From Rhizobiaceae bacterium (GTDB lineage Bacteria; Pseudomonadota; Alphaproteobacteria; Rhizobiales; Rhizobiaceae): 64,000 nt of DNA. The stretch spans positions 30,055 to 94,054 of the forward strand of contig JAHBYY010000007.1 of the NCBI GenBank assembly GCA_019635715.1. The letters are read 5' to 3'. The position numbers and the translations under genes were made by a program. The notes below the pieces were generated by a model. It saw only the letters and a list, made by a program, of their open reading frames with translations, was not told where the DNA came from and did not search any database. This document shows, in pieces, positions 45,313 to 54,545 of the stretch. Position 1 is the first letter of the stretch; every line of letters starts with the position of its first letter.

Positions 45313-45528
45313 CGCGGCCCAACCGCCATCCCGCAGGATCGCCGCGGCTCACTGCCCCGGCGTGTCGTCCCGGAGGCGGCGATGGATGTCCCCGGAGTGG
45401 TCTCGGTCCATCTCTCGGAAGTCTGACGACGCCATTGGCCAAGGCACGACCGCCGGCCCGCCGCCCTCCGAAAAAACCTGACGCAGCGCGACGATCCGTG
45501 CCTGCGACGCCGCGCCATCCGGCGTCGG

Positions 45529-46467
45529 TCAGTAAACCGCCAGAGGCATGCTGATCGACAGGTAGACCGCGTCGCCCTCCAGCCGGTTGACGGGGTTGAA
45601 CTCGTGGTAGTAGCGGAGTCGCGTGGCGACCGGCGCCTCGCCGATCTTGAAGTCATAGCCGATCATGCCCCCGACGGCGGCGACCTGGCCCTCGAAATCG
45701 CCGAGGATCGCCTGGGTCAGCGGCGGAGCCTTGTCCGGCGTCAACTGCCGGTAGTAATAGCCGACCACGCCGGCCATGAAGTTGTCGTTGAACCGCTTGG
45801 CGACGGCGCCTTCCCAATGAAACTCGGTCCCCGTCGTGTAGTCGGTCGCCTGGTTCTTGGCGTTGAAGGTGATGCCGACCGTGTTCGAAATGTCTATTCC
45901 CGTCGCCGGATCGAGCCATGTGACGGCTGCGTAGACATCGGCGGCAAGCCGGTGCCGCGCCACGTTGGCAATCGCACCCTTGGTATAGTCACCGATCGGG
46001 ATATAGGTGGTGACGCCGGATTGGATGTGGAAATTGCCGCTGTTCCAGCCGAGAAACGCCGCGACGGCGGGATCGCCAAACGAGGTGGCGCTGTCGCTCG
46101 TGCTGAGGAACGGCAACACATCTCCCTCGACGTTGACGCCGCCGAACGGCGTCGTGACGGAGAAGCCAAGTTTCGCACCCATCAGTTCGGCCGGCGTCAC
46201 CCAGACGAGCGTCGGGATGTTGATGACCGCCGACGCCTCGGCGTTTGCGATCAGCCCGCCGCCGACGAGAGGTTCGACGCCTGATCTGGAGCCGCTGTAG
46301 ACGTAAAGCTGATTGGAGAAGAACAGGCCGGGAGGAGGGGTCATGCCGGCCCCCGTGCTGCGCAGGCCGAGCAGATAAACGCCGCCGCCGCCTTCGGCCG
46401 CCTCGGCTGCCGCCGCCGCCCAAAGGCTTCCGATGGCTGCGCACAGCACCACTGCGAAACGGGTCAT
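45529..46467 (-). CDS. Outer-membrane protein, MetA-pathway-of-phenol-degradation family
   Basis: A 312-residue protein with a signal peptide of about 22-24 residues (ending AAEA) and many alternating hydrophobic beta-strands, ending in a hydrophobic strand (LSISMPLAVY). Belongs to COG4313/PF13557, predicted outer-membrane channels found near aromatic degradation genes, although none is adjacent here. The ATG at 46467 starts the signal peptide; a longer upstream frame has no support. Confidence 0.82.
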   Translation of the reverse strand: MTRFAVVLCAAIGSLWAAAAAEAAEGGGGVYLLGLRSTGAGMTPPPGLFFSNQLYVYSGSRSGVEPLVGGGLIANAEASAVINIPTLVWVTPAELMGAKLGFSVTTPFGGVNVEGDVLPFLSTSDSATSFGDPAVAAFLGWNSGNFHIQSGVTTYIPIGDYTKGAIANVARHRLAADVYAAVTWLDPATGIDISNTVGITFNAKNQATDYTTGTEFHWEGAVAKRFNDNFMAGVVGYYYRQLTPDKAPPLTQAILGDFEGQVAAVGGMIGYDFKIGEAPVATRLRYYHEFNPVNRLEGDAVYLSISMPLAVY

Positions 46468-46643
46468 GGGATCTCCGAGACTGCAAACGCCTATCGCAGC
46501 GCTGGTGATCCTAAGCGGGACCGCAGGTCTCAGCAATCGCGAAGATCGAAATGGGTCGGCGCCTGCGACGGTCTTGCGGGTGCGGGCCGCGTGGGCCGGT
46601 TGCGCCGGGCCGGGGCGCCGGCTTCTCGTGCCGCGAACCGGCC

Positions 46644-47021
46644 TCAGGCGGCCCGGCTGGGTGCGTTCAGCGCGCGGAAGCGTTCGAGCAACTGGGCCCG
46701 GTTGAACGGCTTGAGGATGAAACTGTGCGCGCCGGCGCGCTTGGCGCGCATGATCACCGGCACGTCGACTTCGGTGAGGCAGATCGCGATCTGCGGAACG
46801 ATCGGGCTGCGGATCGCCTTGATGCGCCGGATCAGATCCTCGGCGGACATGTCGGGCAGGCCGGAATCGATCACGATGATGTCCGGCATGTCGGCCTCGC
46901 ACATGCGATAGGCGTCGTTGCCGGTCGAGGCCTCGATGATGACCATGTCCGGGCCGCCGAGGATCCGTTTCGCGACCTTGCGGATCACGCTGGAATCGTC
47001 GACGAACATGCAACGTCTCAT
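46644..47021 (-). CDS. Single-domain response regulator (CheY-like)
   Basis: A 125-residue receiver-only protein: acidic pair D8/D9, phospho-acceptor D52 in IIVIDSGLPDM, Thr in CLTEVDV and the Lys of FILKPFN. The ATG at 47021 has GAGGGGA. It lies beside chpT, so it may be a phosphotransfer partner or output of the same circuit. It is not a clear match to CpdR or DivK. Confidence 0.88.
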   Translation of the reverse strand: MRRCMFVDDSSVIRKVAKRILGGPDMVIIEASTGNDAYRMCEADMPDIIVIDSGLPDMSAEDLIRRIKAIRSPIVPQIAICLTEVDVPVIMRAKRAGAHSFILKPFNRAQLLERFRALNAPSRAA

Positions 47022-47270
47022 GGCTGTCCCCTCGGGCAATGCGATTGGCCCAGACAAATCCGAACACCGACAGACTAAACTGGTCCAGTAAAGAAGCGGC
47101 GAAGCGGTTAGGTAAAATTTTCCATAATCGTCCGCCGCTCGAAAAGGGTCGATTGGCGGGCGCGGCTTCGACAGGGCAGTCTCGTGAACGGCCGTTGCCT
47201 CGCCTCATTCCAACCGGTTCGGATCAAGCACTCCTCGGGCAAGCCGGGGCATGGCGACCGCGCCGACGTC

Positions 47271-47927
47271 TCAGGCGATCGCCCTGGCGGCTTCGGTCCG
47301 GGCCGCCGTGAAGACGATCTCCTCCGGCGTCGCATGGATGGTGATCGACATTGCCGCTTCGCGCGCCAGCAACAGCGTATAGTAGGGCTGCACGGCGTGG
47401 GCGTCGATCGCCTCTTCCGGCCTGTGGCCGGAATGCAGTTCAAGGAATTTCGGCGGCACGCGCAGCATCGGCCCACGCGACGAGATGATGAAGCGCGGTT
47501 CCGTCTCAAGGGTTTCCAGGGTCACCGCGATCTTCCCGCCGCGCGGGATCGCGGCGTTGGCGATCAGGATCATGTTGAGCAGAAGCTTGACCTGATTCTT
47601 GGGAAGCAGGGCGCGCGGCCCCGCCCAGGAAAGGTCGGGCTTCTCGTTCTTCAGGAAGGCCGTGGCGACCGCCTCTGCGTCGCCGGTGTCGATGACCATG
47701 CCGGCCGAGCCGGCCGCGCCGAAGGCGATGCGCGCGAACTGCAGCCGGGCCGAGGCGTTGCGGGCGCTGGTCCGGATCAGGTTCATGGCATCTTCGTCGG
47801 CGCCGCCCTCGTCGAGAAGTTCGAGGCCGTTGTTGATCGCGCCGACCGGCGAAATGATGTCGTGACACACGCGGCTGCACAGGAGTGCCGCGAGGTCAGG
47901 GGCGGTCAGGGTGAAAATGTCGGCCAT
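47271..47927 (-). CDS. chpT: Histidine phosphotransferase ChpT
   Basis: A 218-residue ChpT, which passes phosphate from CckA to CtrA and CpdR. H22 in CSRVCHDIISPVGAINNGLE is the phospho-acceptor in a DHp-like helix, followed by a degenerate ATPase-like domain that binds receivers. I chose ATG 47927 because the His box belongs near the N-terminus; the frame upstream is arginine-rich and unsupported. Divergent from eipA. Confidence 0.93.
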   Translation of the reverse strand: MADIFTLTAPDLAALLCSRVCHDIISPVGAINNGLELLDEGGADEDAMNLIRTSARNASARLQFARIAFGAAGSAGMVIDTGDAEAVATAFLKNEKPDLSWAGPRALLPKNQVKLLLNMILIANAAIPRGGKIAVTLETLETEPRFIISSRGPMLRVPPKFLELHSGHRPEEAIDAHAVQPYYTLLLAREAAMSITIHATPEEIVFTAARTEAARAIA

Positions 47928-48252
47928 GGCACGTCGGTCCCGGGCAATCTCGTCAAATATCGGGCGATGCCGTGACTGCCGCGCCGGCCGGCCCGTTGAT
48001 GCGCCTCGATTCGAGTCACCATAGCGCAACGGGCCCGCGGGCTGCGAGCCCACTTCCGTCGTCCCCCGGCCCGCACAGGCTCACCGCGTCCCGAAGCCTT
48101 CGGGCCGCCATGTTCATGTGAGAGCTTAATCGTTGAAAAAGAATTACGGCATAGGGTGAACCGGTCGTAACGGACATAAACCCGAGCCGCCGATCAGAGC
48201 GGCAGGGCAACAGGCGCGTCGGCGAAGCGGCTCACGGACGGAGACGAAGAGC
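47928..48252. promoter_or_regulatory. chpT/eipA divergent intergenic region
   Basis: 325 bases between two divergent genes. A short hairpin CCCGAA-GCC-TTCGGG (48090-48104) and one TTAA word (48126-48129) about 120 bases before eipA are visible. In Brucella eipA is reported to be a CtrA target, but only a half-site of the TTAA-N7-TTAA box is present here. Confidence 0.4.
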
Positions 48253-48834
48253 ATGCTTTCCCGATTTTTCAACCGGATAGCCGTCCGGTTTGCCGCGACC
48301 GCGCTGCTGGTCGCCTGCGTGGCGATGTCTGGCGTGTCGCGGGTCGAGGCCCAGCAATACACGGCACAGGAAATCGTCGATTCCGGGCATCGATTCTTCG
48401 GCGCGACATCGGGCGGACTGGCGTCGGTGGTGGAGAAGATCTTCTCCTCCTACGGCCTGCCGAACGGATACGTGCTGGGCGAGGAAGCCTCCGGCGCGTT
48501 CATCGGCGGCCTGACCTACGGCGAAGGCACCTTGTACACGAAGAATGCCGGCGACCACAAAGTGTACTGGCAGGGGCCTTCGCTGGGGCTCGACGTGGGC
48601 GGCCAGGGCTCCCGCATCATGATGCTGGTCTACAATCTCAACGATGTCGGCGCCGTCTACAGCCGCTTCGCCGGTGTCGCCGGGTCGGCCTATGTCGTGG
48701 CCGGCGTGGGCTTCACCGTGCTGCGGCGCGGCGACGTGCTGCTGGTGCCGATCCGCACCGGTCTGGGCGCGCGCCTCGGCATCAATCTCGGCTATCTCAA
48801 GCTGACCCAGCAGCCAACCTGGAATCCGCTCTGA
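48253..48834 (+). CDS. eipA: EipA-like DUF1134 periplasmic envelope protein
   Basis: A 193-residue DUF1134 protein with a signal peptide of about 33 residues ending VEA before QQ. The mature part is rich in Gly and beta-strand patterns (GEEASGAFIGGLTYGEG), fitting the small beta-barrel of Brucella EipA, a periplasmic protein needed for envelope integrity. GGAG precedes its ATG. It is next to chpT, in keeping with a link to the CtrA circuit. Confidence 0.88.
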   Translation: MLSRFFNRIAVRFAATALLVACVAMSGVSRVEAQQYTAQEIVDSGHRFFGATSGGLASVVEKIFSSYGLPNGYVLGEEASGAFIGGLTYGEGTLYTKNAGDHKVYWQGPSLGLDVGGQGSRIMMLVYNLNDVGAVYSRFAGVAGSAYVVAGVGFTVLRRGDVLLVPIRTGLGARLGINLGYLKLTQQPTWNPL

Positions 48835-48889
48835 TGCAGGTCTGCCGACGGCCGTCGGTCAAGCCGGCCCGTCCCGCGGGGCGGTCGCC

Positions 48890-50122
48890 TTGACCGGCCA
48901 GATCCTCTACGTGGCGCTGGGATTCCTCAGCGCGGCGCTGCTCGTCGCGCTGGTCGCGCCGGCGTTCTGGCGCCGCGCCGTCAGGCTGACGCGCCAGCGC
49001 GTGGTGGCCACCATGCCGATGACGCTGGAGGAAATCCAGGCGCAGAAGGATGCCGTGCGGGCGGAATTCGCCATGGCGACGCGCAGGCTTGAGCTGTCGC
49101 TCAAGGCGCAGCAGGACCGGTCGGCCGCGCAGGCGATCGAGATGGGCCGCGTCAGGGAGGATCTCAAGGCGGTCGCGGCGGCCCGCGACGAGCGCGACGC
49201 GAGCATCAAGTCGTTGCGCGACGCGATGTCCGGGCTCGAAGATGAGCTCGCCAAGCGGGACGCCCGCATCGAGAAGCTCACCGCCGATCTTGCCGAGGCG
49301 AGGGAGCAGGCGAGCCGGCAGGCCCGCCAGGGCCGGGAGGCCCTTCAGCGCCTCGAGGAGGCAAGTCTGGCGGCCAGCAGCCGGCAGGTCGAGGTGGTGG
49401 CGCGCGAGCACGACATTGCCGGGCTCCGGCGCGTGCTGGAGACCCTGGAAGCCGAACGGAAGCTTTCCGACGAACGTTTCGAGGGACAGGAGACGGATCT
49501 GAAGGCGGCCCTCGAAGCCGTGCGGACCGAACGCCGGAAGGCGCTGGAGCTCGAGGAGAAGCTGGAGCGGATGTACGCCGTCGTCGCCGATCGCGAAGAG
49601 ACGCTGGAACGGCGCGCCAAGGACATCGCCCAGTTGCGCGAGGCGGTGAGCGGCAGTGTGCGCACCGAGAGCGAGCTGAACGGCCGCGTCGCCGCCGCGC
49701 TCGCGGCGCAGTCGCGGCTGGAGGCCAGGCTCGCCGAGACCGAACAGCGCCTGGCGCGCTCACGCTCCGGCGATGTTCCGGAGGACGGCAACGGCGCCTT
49801 CGCCGGCATGACCGCGGACAGGAAGCGGCTGGAGGAACGTCTGGCGACGCTGACGCGCCAGAACCAGAAGCTGCGCGCCGATCTCGCCGTGAAGGCCGCC
49901 ATGGCCGGCGGAGGAGGCGAGGCGCCCGCCGGCGGCGCGTCGCCGCTGCGCGATCAAATGAGCCAGCTCGCGGCGGAAGTCGTCCATCTGGTCGAATTGC
50001 TGGAAGGGCCGGGCTCGCCCATCCAGGCGATCATCCCCGCGGCGGCCGGCGGCGACGCCGCGCCGTCGCCGAGCCTCGCCGACCGCATCCGCGCGCTGCG
50101 TCAGGCCGCGGCGGCGGGCTGA
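48890..50122 (+). CDS. Membrane-anchored coiled-coil protein
   Basis: A 410-residue protein with one N-terminal membrane helix (about residues 5-27) and long heptad-patterned, charged helices from about 45 to 300, then a linker rich in Gly/Ala and a short C-terminal helix. I do not recognise a named family; it follows eipA on the same strand by 55 bases and may be cotranscribed. The start is TTG at 48890 after GCGGGGCGG. A structural or division-related envelope role would be a guess. Confidence 0.75.
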   Translation: MTGQILYVALGFLSAALLVALVAPAFWRRAVRLTRQRVVATMPMTLEEIQAQKDAVRAEFAMATRRLELSLKAQQDRSAAQAIEMGRVREDLKAVAAARDERDASIKSLRDAMSGLEDELAKRDARIEKLTADLAEAREQASRQARQGREALQRLEEASLAASSRQVEVVAREHDIAGLRRVLETLEAERKLSDERFEGQETDLKAALEAVRTERRKALELEEKLERMYAVVADREETLERRAKDIAQLREAVSGSVRTESELNGRVAAALAAQSRLEARLAETEQRLARSRSGDVPEDGNGAFAGMTADRKRLEERLATLTRQNQKLRADLAVKAAMAGGGGEAPAGGASPLRDQMSQLAAEVVHLVELLEGPGSPIQAIIPAAAGGDAAPSPSLADRIRALRQAAAAG

Positions 50123-50126
50123 GGGC

Positions 50127-50924
50127 TCATCCGCCGAAGCGGTGCAGCGCGATCGCCGAGGCTGCCGAAACGTTGAGGCTGTCGAAGCCCGGCGCCATCG
50201 CAATGCGCACCGTGCGCATCGCCTGCATCAGAGTCGGCGGCAGGCCTTCGCCCTCCGTGCCGAGAAACAGCGCCGTGCGTTCGCTGCGCCGGGCCTCGGC
50301 AATGCTTTCCTGTCCGCGCGGCGAGAGCGCCACGGGATCGAACGCATGGTCCAGGACGGTTCGCAGCATCGTTCCGGCGTCCGGCAGAACGGCATAGGGA
50401 ACGCGGAAGACGCCTCCCACCGATACGCGGATCGCCTTGCGGTAGAGCGGATCGCAGCAGCCCGCGTCGAGCAGCACCGCATCGGCGCCGAAGGCGGCGG
50501 CGTTGCGGAACATGGCGCCGACATTGTCATGGTTCGCGATGCCGACCAATGCCAGCACGAGCGCCCGGGAGGGCAGCGACGCAAGCAGCGTCCCGGCATC
50601 GCCGGCCTGGCGTCGGCGGCCGAGCGCGAGGATGCCGCGGTGCATCGGGAACCCCGCTATGGCATCGATCACGGCGCGGTCGGCGACGTGGACGGGGATC
50701 GCTGCAGGAAGGGACGCGAGCAGGTCTTCGAGGCCGGCGACGCGATTTTCGAGCAGCAGGATCGACACGATCTCGAACCGGTCGGAGCGGCGCAGCACGT
50801 CGAGCACGACCTTGCCCTCGGCGATGAACAGACCGCGCCGCCCGACCAGGTCGCGCTCGCGGATGTCGCGGAACGCGGCGATCCGCGTGTCGTCTGGATC
50901 GGAGATGCGGATCAGGCTGCGCAC
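50127..50924 (-). CDS. TrmH/SpoU-family RNA methyltransferase
   Basis: A 265-residue 2'-O-ribose methyltransferase. Motif 1 GIANHDNVGAMFRNA with the catalytic Arg, motif 2 LFLGTEGEGLP and motif 3 around MAPGFDSLNVSAASAIALH form the SPOUT knot. It likely methylates rRNA or tRNA; the exact site cannot be told. Starts with GTG at 50924, 6 bases after the HugZ-like gene. Confidence 0.9.
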   Translation of the reverse strand: MRSLIRISDPDDTRIAAFRDIRERDLVGRRGLFIAEGKVVLDVLRRSDRFEIVSILLLENRVAGLEDLLASLPAAIPVHVADRAVIDAIAGFPMHRGILALGRRRQAGDAGTLLASLPSRALVLALVGIANHDNVGAMFRNAAAFGADAVLLDAGCCDPLYRKAIRVSVGGVFRVPYAVLPDAGTMLRTVLDHAFDPVALSPRGQESIAEARRSERTALFLGTEGEGLPPTLMQAMRTVRIAMAPGFDSLNVSAASAIALHRFGG

Positions 50925-50930
50925 GCGTCG

Positions 50931-51698
50931 TCAGGCGGAGGCTTGCGCCTCGCGCGCCTGCTGGGCCATGGCGACGAGCGCCTTGCGCATGTCGCGCGGG
51001 TCCGAGAGCGGCTGCGGGAAGTCGATGCGGGCCACCGCGTCGCCCAGGACGAGGTCGAAGCCGTCCGGATCGATGCCGGTCATCGTCCAGCCGCTGCCGG
51101 CCGCCTTGCCGAAATGGCGGGCATAGAGATCGACGGCGTCGCGATGGTCGGCGTTCATGTGCTCGACGGCGCCGGCCTCCGCCGCCGCCAGCGCCGCGGA
51201 CATCGCCGCATCGCTGAGCAGGTCGTTCCGGGTCAGCAGATAGGCCTTTCCGAAACCGCCATTGAGGCTGGCGCGCTCGGGTTCCAGCCGGAACAGCCGG
51301 AAATCGCCGAGGCCGGCATAGAGGTTTGCCTTGGGATTGCGCGCCAGATAGCGGCGCTGCGCCTGCGCATGGTCCGCGCCGCCGACTTTCAGCAGGCGCG
51401 CCTCGCAGGCGATCGACATGCGCGGATGCGCCAGCGCGTCGCCCTTTCCCGGTTCGCCGACCAGCAGCGAGCATCGCGGATCGGCCAGGATCGCGCCGGT
51501 ATGGGCGGCAAGCAGCGAGACCAGGATGATCGGCGCGCCGTCGATGTCGGTCGCCACGCCGACGCGGCTCGCCAGAGGGGCGCCGCCGTCCGGATCGAGG
51601 ACGGCGATGGCGCCGTGGCGGGCGCTGCGAAGCAGGGCTTTGGCGAGCCGGATCGAGGCCGGGTCCGTTTCGCGGATGACGTCGCGCTTCTCAGTCAT
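50931..51698 (-). CDS. HugZ-like pyridoxamine-phosphate-oxidase-fold protein
   Basis: A 255-residue protein with an N-terminal split-barrel (SARHGAIAVLDPDGGAP, SRVGVATDIDG) and a C-terminal DUF2470 domain with HMNADHRDAV. This layout is that of HugZ-type heme-handling enzymes and of FMN-binding relatives. Heme degradation is possible but not proven by sequence. Start ATG 51698 follows AGGAC. Confidence 0.82.
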   Translation of the reverse strand: MTEKRDVIRETDPASIRLAKALLRSARHGAIAVLDPDGGAPLASRVGVATDIDGAPIILVSLLAAHTGAILADPRCSLLVGEPGKGDALAHPRMSIACEARLLKVGGADHAQAQRRYLARNPKANLYAGLGDFRLFRLEPERASLNGGFGKAYLLTRNDLLSDAAMSAALAAAEAGAVEHMNADHRDAVDLYARHFGKAAGSGWTMTGIDPDGFDLVLGDAVARIDFPQPLSDPRDMRKALVAMAQQAREAQASA

Positions 51699-51709
51699 CG
51701 CGCCCCGTC

Positions 51710-52471
51710 CTACTTCGGAGCCATGCGGATGGCGCCGTCCAGCCTGATCGTCTCGCCATTCAGCATCTGGTTGGAGACGATGTGCAGCGCCAGCGACGCA
51801 TACTCGGCCGGTTCGCCGAGGCGCGGCGGGAACGGCACCGCCGCCCCCAGCGAATCCTGCACCTCCTGCGGCATGCCGGCCATCATCGGTGTCCGGAAGA
51901 TGCCGGGCGCGATGGTCACGACGCGGATGCCGGCGCGCGACAGGTCGCGGGCGAGCGGCAGCGTCATGCCGGCGACGCCGGCCTTCGATGCGGCATAGGC
52001 GGCCTGGCCGATCTGGCCGTCGAACGCCGCCACCGAGGCGGTGTTGACGATCACGCCGCGTTCGCCGCCCTCCAGCGGATCGAGGTCCGAGGCCGCCGCC
52101 GCGAAAAGCCGGATCATGTTGAAGGTGCCGACCAGGTTCACCTGGATCACCCTGTTGAACAGGTCGAGAGGATGCGGGCCGTCCCGGCCGACGGTGCGCG
52201 AGCCGACGGCGATGCCGGCGCAGTTGACCAGGATGCGCGGCCTGCCGAGCCGGCTCGCGGCCTGTGCCAGGGCGCCAGCGGCGCTGTCGGCGTCCGAGAC
52301 GTCGCAGGCAAGGCCGAGCCCGCCGATCGATGCGGCCACGGCCTCGGCGCGCGCGGCGTTGAGATCGAGAACGGCAACCTTGGCGCCGGCGGCGGCCAGC
52401 CCGCGGGCGGTGGCCTCCCCGAGCCCGGACCCGGCGCCGGTGACGATGGCCGTCTGTCCGTCGATCTTCAT
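51710..52471 (-). CDS. SDR dehydrogenase, type-2 3-hydroxyacyl-CoA (HSD10-like)
   Basis: A 253-residue SDR: TGAGSGLGEATA for NAD, NCAGIAVGSRTVGRDG, Ser in VNTASVAAFDGQIGQ and YAASK. The pattern AAFDGQIGQAAYAASKAGV is typical of 3-hydroxy-2-methylbutyryl-CoA dehydrogenases (HSD10), which act in isoleucine and fatty-acid breakdown. AGGAG precedes the ATG. It lies 11 bases from the HugZ-like gene on the same strand. Confidence 0.9.
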   Translation of the reverse strand: MKIDGQTAIVTGAGSGLGEATARGLAAAGAKVAVLDLNAARAEAVAASIGGLGLACDVSDADSAAGALAQAASRLGRPRILVNCAGIAVGSRTVGRDGPHPLDLFNRVIQVNLVGTFNMIRLFAAAASDLDPLEGGERGVIVNTASVAAFDGQIGQAAYAASKAGVAGMTLPLARDLSRAGIRVVTIAPGIFRTPMMAGMPQEVQDSLGAAVPFPPRLGEPAEYASLALHIVSNQMLNGETIRLDGAIRMAPK

Positions 52472-52530
52472 GCCGATACTCCTGCGGTTGGCTTGCGATC
52501 CAGTGAAGCGGGCACCCGCGGCGCAAACGT

Positions 52531-53070
52531 TCAGGCGACGGCGGCGGCGACCCCGACCAGGTCCTCGTGTATCACCTCGCCGGTGAGCGAGGCCACCGCG
52601 CCGGCCTCAAGTTCACAGGCCAGCAGCCGGTTGAGGTCGACCGGCCGCGGCATGGCGATCTGGCCGCGCGGGATGCGCTTGAAGCCGAGCGGCCCGTAAT
52701 AGGGCTCGTCGCCGACCAGGATCACCGCGCCGGCGCCGGCCCTGGCGGCGGCCTCGACCGCCATGGCGACGAGCCTGCGTCCGATGCCAAGGTTTTTCAG
52801 CACCGGCCGCACCGCCAGCGGGCCGAGCAGCAGGGCGCGGCCTTGGCCGGCCGCGACCCGCGTCATGCGCACGGAGGCGACGACCTGGCCGCCGCGCATC
52901 GCGACGAACGACATGGAACGCTCGTGCGGGCCGCCCTCGCGGATGGCATAGGCGGCGCGCGCGAAACGGCCCGGGCCGAAGGCGCCTTCGTTGATGTGTT
53001 CGATTTCGGTGTCGTGCGCCGGGGTCTCCGGCAGGAATTCGACGTCGGCGGGAATCATGATGACGGGCAT
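52531..53070 (-). CDS. GNAT-family N-acetyltransferase
   Basis: A 179-residue GNAT protein. The acetyl-CoA binding block LGPLAVRPVLKNLGIGRRLV (motif A) and GDEPYYGPLGFKR near the C-terminal side match the YhbS-like group, of unknown substrate. Alternative ATG at 53058 is possible. Confidence 0.85.
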   Translation of the reverse strand: MPVIMIPADVEFLPETPAHDTEIEHINEGAFGPGRFARAAYAIREGGPHERSMSFVAMRGGQVVASVRMTRVAAGQGRALLLGPLAVRPVLKNLGIGRRLVAMAVEAAARAGAGAVILVGDEPYYGPLGFKRIPRGQIAMPRPVDLNRLLACELEAGAVASLTGEVIHEDLVGVAAAVA

Positions 53071-53341
53071 CCGGTCGTTCGAGAAGGGAAGACGGTGCCG
53101 CGCATGGCAGCCCCGCCGGTCAGCGCCTGGTCAAGCGCGGGCGCCCATTCGTCGTCGGTCGATCCGGTACTGCATGATGCACGATGCCATGAATGGGCCG
53201 GCTAGCATCAATTCTTGCCGCCGTCCATCGCCAACATGCCCGTTTTGCGCGCCGGGCGCGACAAAGTGTTCATCGCGCCGCCGGTTCAACCCGCCGGAGG
53301 TCGATCCTATATCGACGCCAGGTGAACGTCGGAGGTTTACG

Positions 53342-54379
53342 ATGGGCCAGTTGGTCGACGGAAAATGGCATGACATCTGGTACGATACGAAGTCGTCCGG
53401 CGGCCGGTTCGTCCGCTCGGAGGCGCCGTGGCGCGACTGGGTGACGCCTGACGGAAGCCCGGCGGAGGGGCGAACCCGAGGGTTCAAGGCAGAGCCCGGC
53501 CGCTACCATCTGTACGTGTCGCTGGCCTGCCCCTGGGCGCATCGCACGCTGATCTTCCGCAAGCTGAAGCGGCTGGAAGACGTCGTCTCGGTGTCGATCG
53601 TCCATCATCACATGGGCAAGAACGGCTGGACCTTCCTCGCCGAGGACGGGGCGACGGGCGACCCGCTGTACCACAGCGAGTTCCTGCACCAGATCTACAC
53701 CCGCGCCGACCCGGCCTACACCGGCCGCGTCACCGTGCCGGTGCTTTGGGATCGCCGCGAAGAGACGATCGTCTCCAACGAATCCTCCGAGATCATCCGC
53801 ATGCTGAATTCGGCGTTCGACCAATGGGGCGATCCGACGGTCGACTTCTATCCGGCCGCGTTGCGCGCCGAGATCGAGGCGGTCAACGACCTCGTCTACC
53901 CGGCGGTCAACAACGGCGTCTATCGCGCCGGTTTCGCCACCTCGCAGACTGCCTATGAAGAGGCCTTCGCCGAGCTGTTCTCGGCGCTCGACCTGCTCGA
54001 CGGCCGGCTTGCGGGCCAGCGCTATCTTGCCGGCGACCGCCTGACGGAGGCCGACTGGCGTCTGTTCACCACGCTGGTGCGCTTCGACGCGGTCTATGTC
54101 GGACACTTCAAATGCAACCGGCAGCGCATCGCCGATTTCCCGCAGCTCTCCAACTACCTGCGCGACCTCTACCAGGTGCCGGGCGTCGCGGAGACGGTCG
54201 ATCTCCACCACATCAAGTCGCACTATTACGGCAGCCACGCCGCCATCAATCCGACGGGCATCGTGCCGGCGGGCCCGAAGCTGGACTTTTCCGCGCCGCA
54301 TGATCGAGCATCCCGGTTTCGTCATCCTCGGGCAAGCGACGCCAAGCGGAGCGCGACCCGGGGATCCATGCCGGAGTAG
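53342..54379 (+). CDS. Glutathionyl-hydroquinone reductase (ECM4/YqjG family)
   Basis: A 345-residue Xi-class glutathione transferase-like enzyme that reduces glutathionyl-hydroquinones. The catalytic Cys63 is in SLACPWAHRTL; downstream helical domain blocks include NESSEIIRMLN and HIKSHYYGSH. GGAGG precedes ATG 53342. The family usually ends near GPKLDFSAPHDR; here a basic tail of about 20 further residues (ending RGSMPE) is encoded by the intergenic repeat at 54321-54504. Confidence 0.92.
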   Translation: MGQLVDGKWHDIWYDTKSSGGRFVRSEAPWRDWVTPDGSPAEGRTRGFKAEPGRYHLYVSLACPWAHRTLIFRKLKRLEDVVSVSIVHHHMGKNGWTFLAEDGATGDPLYHSEFLHQIYTRADPAYTGRVTVPVLWDRREETIVSNESSEIIRMLNSAFDQWGDPTVDFYPAALRAEIEAVNDLVYPAVNNGVYRAGFATSQTAYEEAFAELFSALDLLDGRLAGQRYLAGDRLTEADWRLFTTLVRFDAVYVGHFKCNRQRIADFPQLSNYLRDLYQVPGVAETVDLHHIKSHYYGSHAAINPTGIVPAGPKLDFSAPHDRASRFRHPRASDAKRSATRGSMPE

Positions 54380-54504
54380 TGATCAGACGCGCTGCGGCGC
54401 AGGTCTGGCGTTCTCCGCCCGCCGTCGAGCGCTGCCGTGCCGTTCCGGCATGGATCCCGGGGTCTTCGCGACGCCGCTTCGCGGCTGCTCCGCCCTGGGA
54501 TGAC
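54321..54504. repeat. Rhizobiales-type inverted-repeat element overlapping a gene end
   Basis: Imperfect arms of about 55-60 bases (54321-54375 and 54444-54504) start GTCATCC and end with GGGATCCATGCCGGA, pairing exactly at the 15-base inner end; the spacer is 68 bases. I know similar GTCATCC...GGATCCATGCC repeats from many rhizobial genomes. It provides the last codons and stop of the preceding gene. Confidence 0.75.
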
Positions 54505-54545
54505 GAGTATGATGGCGGTTCCGATCGACGTATTCCGGGTAGCCC

